Shown here: positions 36,562-44,647 of the stretch, in pieces
Layout: every line of letters starts with the position of its first letter
How positions within the stretch are numbered: position 1 is the stretch's first letter
Source: Ruminococcus sp. AM22-13
GTDB lineage: Bacteria; Bacillota; Clostridia; Lachnospirales; Lachnospiraceae
Direction: 5' to 3'
NCBI RefSeq assembly: GCF_003471165.1
Contig: NZ_QRIL01000009.1
Coordinates: 62,001-126,000, forward strand
DNA length: 64,000 nucleotides
Program-made: the position numbers and the translations under genes
Notes under the pieces: generated by a model
The model's database searches: none
Told to the model about the DNA's origin: nothing
What the model saw: only the letters and a program-made list of their open reading frames with translations

Positions 36562-37702
36562 AATGTATCCTCCATTCTCTGGCTGCCACTGCTGTGGTCA
36601 CACCGTTTTCTCCTTTTTTCTTGTGAATCAGTCTGCCATTACCGCTGGCAAAAACTGCACTTCTCTCACAGACATTATCTACACCTGTGATTTTCTTTAC
36701 AAACGGTGAGGGCGTAAATTCTCCCGGCACCTGTTTTAATTCATCTTCTGTATAAGTGACAAAAGGAATCTGCCAGTCTTTTGACAACGTTTTGATTCCC
36801 TGTTCTTCTTTCTTCAGGTCAATGCTGGCGATCTGTTCAAATGCTTCTTTAAAAAATTCGCCTGTATCGAGCACTTTCTGTGCCGCCTCTGCGATTCCTT
36901 CGGCATCTTTGCCCTTACGGCATCCCATTCCCAGTGTCAGATTCCCGGGAACGATCTGTGTCGTAGATGCAAAAGGCTGGCAGGATGTATGTACTGTGAC
37001 AGCGGCTCCACAGTCTATCCCTGAATCATCCAACTTTCCAACAATTGATTCTGCATTTTCAGATATCATTTTTTTGCTTTCTGGTGATTCCGTAGTATCT
37101 GACTGCATGCCTTCCATATTTCTAACCGGGATTCCCCGTTCGTCACACATAATCAGTCCTTCCGGCAGTCTGCCATCTACAGGAAATTCACTGTAAAATC
37201 CCACTTTTTTTCCTGCCAGAAGCGCTGCTGAAACTTCTTTTGCCGCTTTCATATTGAAAATGCTACAATCATTTTTCTTTGCAAAGACATCTACCGCAAA
37301 GCGATGATGCAGGTCCGTGGCGGTCGTTACCACCGGTACTGCGTTTAATATTTCTGCCGTTTTCAGCGCCAGTTCATTAGCGCCGCCCAAATGCCCTGAC
37401 AGCAGTGAAATCACGAACTTCCCGCATTCATCCACCACAAGCACCGCCGGATCTGATTTCTTTGACACTACATAAGAAGCAATACTGCGGACTGCAATTC
37501 CACTTGCGCCAATGAAAATCAACGCATCTGAATCAGGAAATTTCTCCCCTGCCCATGCAGAAGTACTGATCTGTATGGAGTCCGGCAGGTATTTACTTTT
37601 TTTGTCAAGGGTTGCCGTTATGCCGGCAGATTTCAGTCCCCTGCATAATTTCTCACCTGTTTCCTGTCCGGTCAGGCTGAAACAGATCATTGCAATCTTC
37701 AT
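36554..37702 (-). CDS. cbiG: Cobalt-precorrin-5A hydrolase
   Basis: 382 residues. Opens the lactone of cobalt-precorrin-5A with release of acetaldehyde, a step specific to the anaerobic pathway. N-terminal and middle parts carry ALIFIGASGIAVRSIA and KFVISLLSGHLGGANELA; the C-terminal CbiG domain has NLTLGMGCRKGKD and CERSAVFASGNGRLI. A variable, charged linker of about 60 residues (220-280) separates them. Confidence 0.94.
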   Translation of the reverse strand: MKIAMICFSLTGQETGEKLCRGLKSAGITATLDKKSKYLPDSIQISTSAWAGEKFPDSDALIFIGASGIAVRSIASYVVSKKSDPAVLVVDECGKFVISLLSGHLGGANELALKTAEILNAVPVVTTATDLHHRFAVDVFAKKNDCSIFNMKAAKEVSAALLAGKKVGFYSEFPVDGRLPEGLIMCDERGIPVRNMEGMQSDTTESPESKKMISENAESIVGKLDDSGIDCGAAVTVHTSCQPFASTTQIVPGNLTLGMGCRKGKDAEGIAEAAQKVLDTGEFFKEAFEQIASIDLKKEEQGIKTLSKDWQIPFVTYTEDELKQVPGEFTPSPFVKKITGVDNVCERSAVFASGNGRLIHKKKGENGVTTAVAAREWRIHFE

Positions 37703-37729
37703 TTTATCCTCCTATCGAAGGTTCTTTTC

Positions 37730-38488
37730 TCATTTTGTAGCCTCGCGGAACTCTGTCGTAAATCCCGGATCGTACAGTTTGGAACGATCGTAATGTGCTG
37801 CTGCCACACTGTCACCAATGATCATCAATGCGGTTTTTGTGATATTGTTATCTGCTGCTGTTTTTGCCAGCGTTCCTACTGTGCAGACAAAAGTCTTCTG
37901 ATCCGGCCAGGTGGCTTTGTATACGATAGCTGCCGGTGTATCTGCTGTATAACCGCCTTCAATCAGACGTCTGCTCAGTTCTTCCAGCATTCCTGTACTT
38001 AAGAATACAACCATTGTTGCCTGATGAGCTGCGAATGATTGAATGCTCTCTTTGGACGGAACCGGAGTTCTGCCTTCCATACGGGTGATGATTACGCTCT
38101 GGGAAATATCCGGAAGTGTATATTCCAGATTCAGGGCGCTTGCCGCACCACAGAATGCACTGACACCCGGGCAGTAATCATACGCGATATTCTTCTCATC
38201 CAGAATATCCATCTGCTCACGGATCGCGCCGTAAATACAAGGGTCGCCTGTGTGGAGACGGACGGTTATCTTTCCTTCTGCTTCTGCTTTCTCAATTACA
38301 TGAATGACCTCTTCCAGTGTCATCTTGGCACTGTTATGGATCGTGCAGATGTCCTTTGTATATTCAAGAAGCTGTGGATTTACCAGTGATCCTGCATAGA
38401 TCACCACATCTGCTTCTTCCAGATACTGTTTTCCTCTTACTGTAATTAAATCCGGTGCTCCCGGGCCTGCTCCTACGAAATGTACCAT
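37730..38488 (-). CDS. cbiF: Cobalt-precorrin-4 C11-methyltransferase
   Basis: 252 residues. VHFVGAGPGAPDLITVRG at the N-terminus, VIYAGSLVNPQLLEYT, RLHTGDPCIYGAIREQMD and CPGVSAFCGAASAL are CbiF/CobM signatures. It methylates C11 using SAM. It lies 27 nt before cbiG and 145 nt after cbiD. Confidence 0.95.
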   Translation of the reverse strand: MVHFVGAGPGAPDLITVRGKQYLEEADVVIYAGSLVNPQLLEYTKDICTIHNSAKMTLEEVIHVIEKAEAEGKITVRLHTGDPCIYGAIREQMDILDEKNIAYDYCPGVSAFCGAASALNLEYTLPDISQSVIITRMEGRTPVPSKESIQSFAAHQATMVVFLSTGMLEELSRRLIEGGYTADTPAAIVYKATWPDQKTFVCTVGTLAKTAADNNITKTALMIIGDSVAAAHYDRSKLYDPGFTTEFREATK

Positions 38489-38633
38489 GTTTTATATCCT
38501 CCTTTTATCTATCGTTTTTGTTCTATATTATGTATCAGACAATAACTGTCATTTTTATAATTATAAATCATAACTTAGTTAAACAGCTATGATTATCTAT
38601 TTCTCCATATTTTTTGCTTACCTGATTGATTAT

Positions 38634-39800
38634 CTATTTATCTTTGATTTTCTCATTCTGTATATTAATCTGTTCAATCAGTTTGGCAGCATCTGCCGTC
38701 TGTCCCAGATATCCGCAGGTGTTAGAAAAAACTACTGCTCCAAGCAGAATCTGTTCATAGGATCTGTGATTCAGATAAAACTGGATTCTGTCCAGAACCT
38801 CTTTCATCGTTCCCTGTGTCATCTGGTATCTGTTCAAAATATCCAGTGCCTCATCTGTGGTAGATGCGTTCAGAATCTCTTTTGCACATTCCAGTGGTGC
38901 TCCTGCGCGGATTGCATTAGACGCCAGAACTTCCATTCTTGCATCTGCGCTGTGTGAATGTGTATTCATAATTCCAGCTGCTACTTTTACAAACTTCCCG
39001 ATATGCGCAATGAAAAGGATTCCTTTCACGCCCATGTCGATTGCCATATCTATCGTTTCTCCTACATAGTTGCTACACTTGATGTTCTTCTCATATGGGA
39101 GATCCATGTGTTCTCTCAGATAATCTGCACCGTAATTTCCCGGTGTTACCAGAAGATATTCTTCTCCCTGGGAAAAGTGCTGTTTCATTTCCACCCGGAT
39201 GCTCTGGACAAGGGCTGCCTCGCTCATAGGCTCTACGATACCGGATGTTCCAAGAATTGAGATTCCCCCGACGATTCCCAGTCTGGGATTGAACGTTTTC
39301 TTTCCGATTTCCACACCTTCCGGAACAGAAATGATAATCTTTAGGCCACCCTCGTAGTCATATTTTTCTGCTATTTCTGTGGCTGCCCGGAGGATCATGG
39401 ATTTTGGTACCGGATTGATTGCGGCTTCTCCGATTTTCTGGGAAAGTCCGGCTTTTGTTACTCTTCCGACACCAATTCCGCCGTCAAGAGTAATTCCCTG
39501 CTCTTTTGTTTTCTCTACGGTCGCATAGACCAGTATTCCGTTTGTGGTGTCTGGGTCATCTCCGGCATCTTTCCGGATTGCGCAGGTTACTTTATCTGTT
39601 TCTATCTGAATGTCTTTCAGTTCCAGTGTGAGCAGAATTCCTTTGGGAGTCATCAGTGTAACGGTTTCCTGTAATTTGCCTCCAAGGAGTATTTCTGTGG
39701 CGCCTTTGCAGGCTGCTGCTGCGCAGGAACCTGTTGTGTAGCCGAATCTCATTTTTTTGTTTCCGCGGATTACGTAGTAGTCTTCCAGTCCGTTTTTCAT
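38634..39800 (-). CDS. cbiD: Cobalt-precorrin-5B C1-methyltransferase
   Basis: 388 residues. Methylates C1 in the anaerobic route; CbiD has no counterpart in the aerobic pathway. MRFGYTTGSCAAAACKGATE, KDAGDDPDTTNGI, GVGRVTKAGL and LVTPGNYGADYLREHM are conserved. It is the first gene of the B12 operon, directly under a cobalamin riboswitch. Confidence 0.95.
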   Translation of the reverse strand: MKNGLEDYYVIRGNKKMRFGYTTGSCAAAACKGATEILLGGKLQETVTLMTPKGILLTLELKDIQIETDKVTCAIRKDAGDDPDTTNGILVYATVEKTKEQGITLDGGIGVGRVTKAGLSQKIGEAAINPVPKSMILRAATEIAEKYDYEGGLKIIISVPEGVEIGKKTFNPRLGIVGGISILGTSGIVEPMSEAALVQSIRVEMKQHFSQGEEYLLVTPGNYGADYLREHMDLPYEKNIKCSNYVGETIDMAIDMGVKGILFIAHIGKFVKVAAGIMNTHSHSADARMEVLASNAIRAGAPLECAKEILNASTTDEALDILNRYQMTQGTMKEVLDRIQFYLNHRSYEQILLGAVVFSNTCGYLGQTADAAKLIEQINIQNEKIKDK

Positions 39801-39886
39801 GGGTGCTCCTTTGTCTTTTGCTGCCGGCGTATGAGATATAACAGTTCAATAAAATACTGCATTATTTTGCTGATTTATTATAGTTA

Positions 39887-39926
39887 CATAAAAGGAGGGA
39901 TTTTTGTGTGCAACAAAATCCCTCCT
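39887..39926 (-). terminator. Riboswitch-controlled terminator before cbiD
   Basis: Minus strand AGGAGGGATTTT, loop, AAAATCCCTCCT followed by TTTTA. It follows the cobalamin aptamer and precedes cbiD by 86 nt. Confidence 0.85.
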
Positions 39927-39937
39927 GAAAGTTCCTA

Positions 39938-40066
39938 GAAAATATTCTCTGGTTGCCGCAGATTGTATTTCAACTGAAAAAGCAGACAGTATCTGGCTGT
40001 TACAGTAACGGACTTGCGCAGGGATTTCACCTGACTTCCTGTGGTGCTTTTCTGGGGTTATTTTTC
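39938..40066 (-). promoter_or_regulatory. Cobalamin riboswitch
   Basis: The minus strand contains the aptamer landmarks CAGGTGAAATCCC (40021-40033), CCGTTACTGTAA (near 40000-40011) and GCCAGATACTGTCTGC (39981-39996, B12-box region), in the right order and spacing. Together with the terminator downstream it should stop transcription of cbiD and the following cbi genes when adenosylcobalamin is plentiful. Outer boundaries are approximate. Confidence 0.9.
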
Positions 40067-40073
40067 GACAATC

Positions 40074-40102
40074 ATTATATAATTTTGAGGGGGAAAAGTC
40101 AA
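40074..40102 (-). promoter_or_regulatory. cbi operon promoter
   Basis: TTGACT at 40097-40102, 17-nt spacer, TATAAT at 40074-40079 on the minus strand, placing the transcript start just before the riboswitch. Confidence 0.8.
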
Positions 40103-40142
40103 TGTATTTGACGGGCATTAAAGGATTAAAGGATACCCATTA

Positions 40143-40353
40143 AGGGACGCTCAGAAAAAGTTCTTGTGTTGGGTGCGGTTTCGAAGACTAAGATATTCTA
40201 AGCTCTCAGAAATCTGCTAAAGGCATGAGAAGAAAAGTCTGGATTACTCGCTGCGCTCAGACAGTGACTTTTCTTCTCATAACGCAGATTTCTAAGGGCT
40301 AAGAATATCTAAGTCTCCTGCAAATGCACCCAACACAAGAACTTTTTCTGAGC
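40143..40353 (+). repeat. Long palindromic repeat element, copy B
   Basis: Same family as 2427-2642, opposite orientation. AGGGACGC begins the element; a 28-bp perfect inverted repeat (40149-40176 against 40326-40353) encloses the conserved nested palindrome with GCTCTCAGAAATCTGC, ATGAGAAGAAAAGTC and the loop TTACTCGCTGCGCTCAGACAG. The outer arms differ from copy A at about a third of positions, yet each copy pairs perfectly. It lies between the MATE gene end and the cbi promoter. Confidence 0.85.
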
Positions 40354-40431
40354 TAGGGATTGGAAATGAGCAAGTCATCTACTGTAATATATTTATTTTA
40401 TGGGTAATGTTCCTTACGGCCAGTAGGAAGC

Positions 40432-41787
40432 TTATACTACCTTGTGGTTTAGCCATTTGCGGCTGTGGAAGCGGAGGGAGAATACGATTCCGCGGACAGT
40501 CCAGTCGGTGAACATTCCAATCCATACGGCCATTGGGCCGAAGCCTCTGAAGCGGATGAGATATACGCAGAGGCAGAATCGGAAAACCCACATGGTGATG
40601 CAGGAGGTGAGCATGGAGAATTTTACGTCACCGGCGGCTCTGAGGCCGTAGGCAGGGACGAAGGCCATTACCCATACGATTGGTTTGATGATTGTGATCC
40701 AGGTTACCATGTGGAAGCACATCTGAGCGCTTTGGGATTCCATTCCACCTAGTTTTGTTATCGGAATGGTCAGGGCGAATACCAGGAGGCAGCTTGCGAT
40801 GATGATGATTTCCGCAATGATACTGAGTTTTTTTATGTAGTAAATGGCTTCGTCTTTTCTACCGGCTCCGAGGCATTGGCCTACTACGGTCATCAGACCG
40901 ATTCCTACGCCGATGGCTGCGATTCCGTTTAGGTTTTCGAGGATGTTTGTCATTGCCTGGGCTGCGATGGCTACGGTTCCCAGGGTGGATACTGAGGATT
41001 GGATTGACAGTTTTCCGAGCTGGAACATGCTGTTTTCTACACCGGATGGGATTCCCAGTGAGAGGATTCTGCCGATCATTTTTCCGTCGGGACGGATCTG
41101 GTAATAGTTTTTTACTACGATTGGCTGTCTGTCAAGTCTGAGCTGCCAGAGTACAACTACTGCGCAGAAGATTCTGGAGGCTAAGGTTGCAATGGCGGCA
41201 CCGGCTACGCCCATATGGAATACCCAGATCAGGACTGCGTTTCCACCGATGTTGATTACGTTTGATATGACGGAGACAGTCATCGGGCCTCTGGTGTTTC
41301 CCTGTGAACGGAATATAGAGGCACCGGCATCATAGAGCGCAATAAACGGGAAGGATAGCGCTGTATAGAAGAAGTATGTTCTGGATGCTGTCATAACGTC
41401 TGCTTCTACTTTTCCGAATATGAATTGTAAAAGAGGTATTCGGAATATCAGGCATAGTGTAGTTACCGCTACAGATATGGCTGTGATGATGAATAGTACC
41501 TGTCTGGCGGATTTGTTTGCCATTTCGTGATTTTTCTGTCCTATATATTGTGAACAGATGATTGCTCCGCCTGCTGCCAGTGCTGAGAATGCCTGGATTA
41601 CCAGTACATTGATGGAATCTACCAATGATACGGCGGATATTGCTGCGGAGCCTACATTGCTGACCATCATGGTGTCAACGGTTCCCATTAAGGAGTTTAA
41701 CACCTGTTCAAAGATGACTGGTATCAGCAGACTTCGAAGCATTTGATTCGTAAAAATGTGTTGCTGTTCTTTTGTATTTTCTTTCAT
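40432..41787 (-). CDS. MATE-family multidrug/cation antiporter
   Basis: 451 residues with about twelve hydrophobic helices. N-terminal LRSLLIPVIFEQVLNSLMGTVDTMMVSNVG and the mid-protein SVISNVINIGGNAVLIW fit the DinF/NorM-like MATE superfamily. It probably exports drugs or metabolites in exchange for Na+ or H+; the substrate is unknown. Monocistronic, followed by palindromic element B and preceded by the 72-bp hairpin repeat. Confidence 0.88.
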   Translation of the reverse strand: MKENTKEQQHIFTNQMLRSLLIPVIFEQVLNSLMGTVDTMMVSNVGSAAISAVSLVDSINVLVIQAFSALAAGGAIICSQYIGQKNHEMANKSARQVLFIITAISVAVTTLCLIFRIPLLQFIFGKVEADVMTASRTYFFYTALSFPFIALYDAGASIFRSQGNTRGPMTVSVISNVINIGGNAVLIWVFHMGVAGAAIATLASRIFCAVVVLWQLRLDRQPIVVKNYYQIRPDGKMIGRILSLGIPSGVENSMFQLGKLSIQSSVSTLGTVAIAAQAMTNILENLNGIAAIGVGIGLMTVVGQCLGAGRKDEAIYYIKKLSIIAEIIIIASCLLVFALTIPITKLGGMESQSAQMCFHMVTWITIIKPIVWVMAFVPAYGLRAAGDVKFSMLTSCITMWVFRFCLCVYLIRFRGFGPMAVWIGMFTDWTVRGIVFSLRFHSRKWLNHKVV

Positions 41788-41804
41788 CTTTCCCCACCCA
41801 TTTT

Positions 41805-41876
41805 AGAGTGTATTTGAAAAAGGCTTTCTGCAAGATGTGCGTGCAGATTGCGGGAATGATTTTTCAAACACGCTCT
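41805..41876. repeat. 72-bp imperfect palindrome upstream of the MATE gene
   Basis: AGAGTGTATTTGAAAAA pairs with TTTTTCAAACACGCTCT; an inner TTTCTGCAA/TTGCGGGAA stem follows, with loop GATGTGCGTGCAGA. G-U pairs are tolerated. It begins 17 bp upstream of the MATE start codon. It looks like a dispersed repeat, though this window holds one copy. Confidence 0.7.
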
Positions 41877-42051
41877 AGTTTCTTTTTCTGATTATACGCT
41901 TAATTTTTTGTGATGCAAGAGAGTGGGCTGTGTTTTTTCTCATATTTTTGTATAAAATTCTGTTGTTTTTCTTGTTATGGGCTGTAAAATCTGATACATT
42001 AGAGCCACATATAAGTTATAGATTCAGAAAGGTAAATAAAATACACCAGTC

Positions 42052-42942
42052 ATGCAAAGAGTTATTGAATATATTATTTCTGAAAATACAAGTCCGGTTA
42101 CGATTCTGGACTTTCTTAAAAGAGAGGGATTTTCCCGGCATATATTAAGTTCTATGAAGAATGCTTCTGATACGATCATCCTAAACGGCGAACGTGGTTT
42201 CGGGCGGTCTGTGTTGAAGCCGCAGGATCATCTGGTAATCACTGTGCCTGAGACGGAATCAGGAGAGAATATTATCAGGACGAAGATGGAATTAAAGATT
42301 CTTTATGAAGATGAAGATATTCTTGTGATAAATAAACCTGCTGATATGCCGGTACATCCTTCTGCCGGAAATTATGAAAATACGTTGGCTAATGGGATTG
42401 CCTGGTATTTTTATGAAAAAGGAGAAGATTTTGTTTACCGATGTATTAATCGGCTTGACCGTGATACAACCGGTGCTTTGATTCTTGCAAAGAACCCTCT
42501 GAGTGCCGCTATTCTGTCTGTGCAGATGAGAAATCGTCAGATCTGCAGAACGTATCTGGCGCTCGTAGACGGAGTGCTTCCAGAATCAGGCAATGTCGAT
42601 GCCCCTATTGCACGAATGGATGGATCGGTTATCACACGTGAAGTAAATTTTCAGAATGGAGAATCTGCTGTTACACATTATGAACGTCTGGCAGTTGGCA
42701 AAGACTATTCTCTTGCAGAACTTCATCTGGAGACAGGGCGCACGCATCAGATCCGGGTGCATATGAAATATATCGGTCATCCTCTTCCCGGAGATTTTTT
42801 GTATAATCCGGATTATCGTTGGATAAAACGGCAGCCGCTTCACTCCTATCAGCTGGAATTTACTCATCCAGTCACTAAAAAAGCGATGCTTTTCACAGCA
42901 CCTGTTCCGGCTGATTTCGTTTCTGCCTTTTGGTCAAACTAA
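42052..42942 (+). CDS. RluA-family RNA pseudouridine synthase
   Basis: 296 residues. An N-terminal S4-like RNA-binding part (about 15-65) precedes the catalytic domain with CINRLDRDTTGALILAK (catalytic D136), LHLETGRTHQIRVHM and HPLPGDFLY. It isomerises uridines in rRNA or tRNA; the exact site cannot be told. RluD-like text suggests 23S rRNA. It is monocistronic and shares a bidirectional terminator with coaX. Confidence 0.9.
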   Translation: MQRVIEYIISENTSPVTILDFLKREGFSRHILSSMKNASDTIILNGERGFGRSVLKPQDHLVITVPETESGENIIRTKMELKILYEDEDILVINKPADMPVHPSAGNYENTLANGIAWYFYEKGEDFVYRCINRLDRDTTGALILAKNPLSAAILSVQMRNRQICRTYLALVDGVLPESGNVDAPIARMDGSVITREVNFQNGESAVTHYERLAVGKDYSLAELHLETGRTHQIRVHMKYIGHPLPGDFLYNPDYRWIKRQPLHSYQLEFTHPVTKKAMLFTAPVPADFVSAFWSN

Positions 42943-42960
42943 AACCATTCTGTGGGCAAA

Positions 42961-43002
42961 AAAATAGTTCATCAGCATTAATTATCTGATGAACTATTTT
43001 TA
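42961..43002. terminator. Bidirectional terminator
   Basis: AAAATAGTTCATCAG, loop, CTGATGAACTATTTTT between the convergent pseudouridine synthase and coaX genes. Confidence 0.9.
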
Positions 43003-43015
43003 TATTCCCGGAGAA

Positions 43016-43780
43016 TTATTTATTTTTTTCGTAAATGATCAGAAGTCCTTTCAGCAGAAGTTCTTCATCCAGAATGATTTTTCTCTTACAGTGAGGAATG
43101 ATTTTCTTTGCCAGACCACCTGTTGCTACTACTGTGGTTTTCTCGCCAAGTTCTTCTTCGATTCTGTCAATGATTCCGTCAAGAGCGGCTGCATTGCTGT
43201 AGAGAACTCCGCTCTTCATACATTCGATCGTATTTTTTCCGATTACATGTCGCGGGGCATCAATGCTGATTCCGCTGAGCTGAGAAGCTCTTGCGGTAAG
43301 GGCATCCAGTGAAACTCCCACTCCAGGAAGGATCATTCCACCTACATACTGCTTTCTGCTATTAACAACGGAAGCTGTAGTTGCAGTTCCCATATCAATG
43401 AGGATCAAAGGCACCGGGTAATTAGCAATTCCTGCCACTGCATCTGCCACCTGGTCTGCACCAAGCTGTCCCGGATTATCCATCATGATATTCAATCCTG
43501 TCTTTACACCAGGTCCAAGAACGATCGCATCTTTCTTAAGTATCTTCTCCGCAGCCAACTTCGCAATATTTGTAATCTGTGGCACTACCGAAGAAATGAT
43601 GCAGCCTTCAATATCTGTTTTCCTGATATGATAAATATCAAGAACATTCTTAAGATCTACCGCATATTCCAGTTCTGTCTTCGTACGATTGGTTGAAAGT
43701 CGCTCTATAAAATATGTCTTTTTATCATCAATGCATCCAACTACAATATTTGTATTTCCGATGTCAATTGCTAAAATCAT
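43016..43780 (-). CDS. coaX: Type III pantothenate kinase
   Basis: 254 residues, ASKHA fold: ILAIDIGNTNIVVGCID (phosphate 1 motif), LGADQVADAVAG, LILIDMGTATTASVV (phosphate 2) and MILPGVGVSLDAL. It phosphorylates pantothenate without feedback by CoA, in a K+-dependent manner. It is the last gene of coaBC-panT-coaX, so uptake, activation and cysteine addition are encoded together. Confidence 0.95.
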   Translation of the reverse strand: MILAIDIGNTNIVVGCIDDKKTYFIERLSTNRTKTELEYAVDLKNVLDIYHIRKTDIEGCIISSVVPQITNIAKLAAEKILKKDAIVLGPGVKTGLNIMMDNPGQLGADQVADAVAGIANYPVPLILIDMGTATTASVVNSRKQYVGGMILPGVGVSLDALTARASQLSGISIDAPRHVIGKNTIECMKSGVLYSNAAALDGIIDRIEEELGEKTTVVATGGLAKKIIPHCKRKIILDEELLLKGLLIIYEKNK

Positions 43781-43796
43781 ACTTATTTATCTCCAA

Positions 43797-44450
43797 TTAT
43801 CTTTCTAATGCTACTTTTCCGTTTTCACTGTCTGCTGCTTTCTGCGCCGGAATCAGGTGTGCTTTTGAAAGGGCAGCTCCTACAGCTCCTGTGATCACTG
43901 TTGAGGACACCATTTCACATACTGCATTGATTCCAACCATCATACAACATCCGATGATGATATTTCTTCCACCCATCAGTCCCTGTACATACTCTGTATT
44001 TCCAAACAGACCTACCAGAGCAGTCATAAAGAATAAGGTATTGAGGAATGCGGAAAAGAATCCAGTCACTGCGCATGATACATATACATTTGTCTTCTTA
44101 CGCATAGCCTTGTAAATATAGCCAAGGCAGATTCCGTCAAGAAGACGTGGCACAAATCTCTGGATAAATGCCAGAACCGGATTGATGCTAAATAACATAG
44201 CTCCCATTGCACTTGTACCGCCAAGTCCGATACACTGTCCAAAACTTGTCAGTCCGAAGATCGCACCTGCGATTGCTCCGCCTGTCGGTCCGAGCACGAC
44301 TGCACTGATTGCAACAGGGATCACGTTAAACGAAATCGCCAGTGGTCCGATGTTTAAGTATCCCAGTGGTGTGTAGGCCATCAGCAGAAGTACTGCTGCC
44401 ATTAAGCCTAGCATAGTGAGCTGTGTCGTTGTGAATTTCTTTGTTTTCAT
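43797..44450 (-). CDS. panT: ECF transporter S component, pantothenate-type
   Basis: 217 residues, about six membrane helices. The short N-terminal KKFTTTQLTMLGLMAAVLL with the TxxLT-like motif, ISFNVIPVAISAVVLGPTGGAIAGAIFG and the RRFVPRLLDG-like loop (RFVPRLLDGICLGYIY) fit S components that dock on a shared EcfAAT module; no EcfA or EcfT is encoded here. Its position between coaBC and coaX points to pantothenate. The start follows AAGGAGGAAAA. Confidence 0.85.
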   Translation of the reverse strand: MKTKKFTTTQLTMLGLMAAVLLLMAYTPLGYLNIGPLAISFNVIPVAISAVVLGPTGGAIAGAIFGLTSFGQCIGLGGTSAMGAMLFSINPVLAFIQRFVPRLLDGICLGYIYKAMRKKTNVYVSCAVTGFFSAFLNTLFFMTALVGLFGNTEYVQGLMGGRNIIIGCCMMVGINAVCEMVSSTVITGAVGAALSKAHLIPAQKAADSENGKVALER

Positions 44451-44463
44451 TTTTTCCTCCTTG

Positions 44464-44625
44464 TTACCGTTCCGTTTCCGGATACAATACGGTGATGGAA
44501 AGCAGATTGGTATTTTCCCTGACGGGATTTCTGCTTTTCTGATATAAAGTTATTTTTTGCAGACTGGCAAAATCCTCTCCTGCATTTGCCTCATAAAAGC
44601 AAAATCGGAAAATCACTGCTACCAT
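44464..44625 (-). CDS. Possible 53-residue ORF in the coaBC-panT spacer
   Basis: Open from ATG at 44625 (MVAVIFRFCFYEANAGEDF) to a stop just before the panT ribosome site. The AGGAAG upstream is 14 nt away, a poor site. The same DNA forms a long-range pairing (AAAGCAGATGGTA with TACCAATCTGCTTT on the minus strand), so it may be a structured leader of panT, not a gene. No family is recognised. Confidence 0.25.
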   Translation of the reverse strand: MVAVIFRFCFYEANAGEDFASLQKITLYQKSRNPVRENTNLLSITVLYPETER

Positions 44626-44647
44626 CTGCTTTCTTACTGCTTCCTGC

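Noticed and set aside
39846..40118. 90-codon minus-strand frame upstream of cbiD
   Set aside because: It spans the cobalamin riboswitch, its terminator and promoter; the RNA structure explains the sequence.
40465..40752. 95-codon plus-strand frame rich in Glu, Asp and Gly opposite the MATE gene
   Set aside because: Antisense shadow of a transmembrane protein; no start signal.
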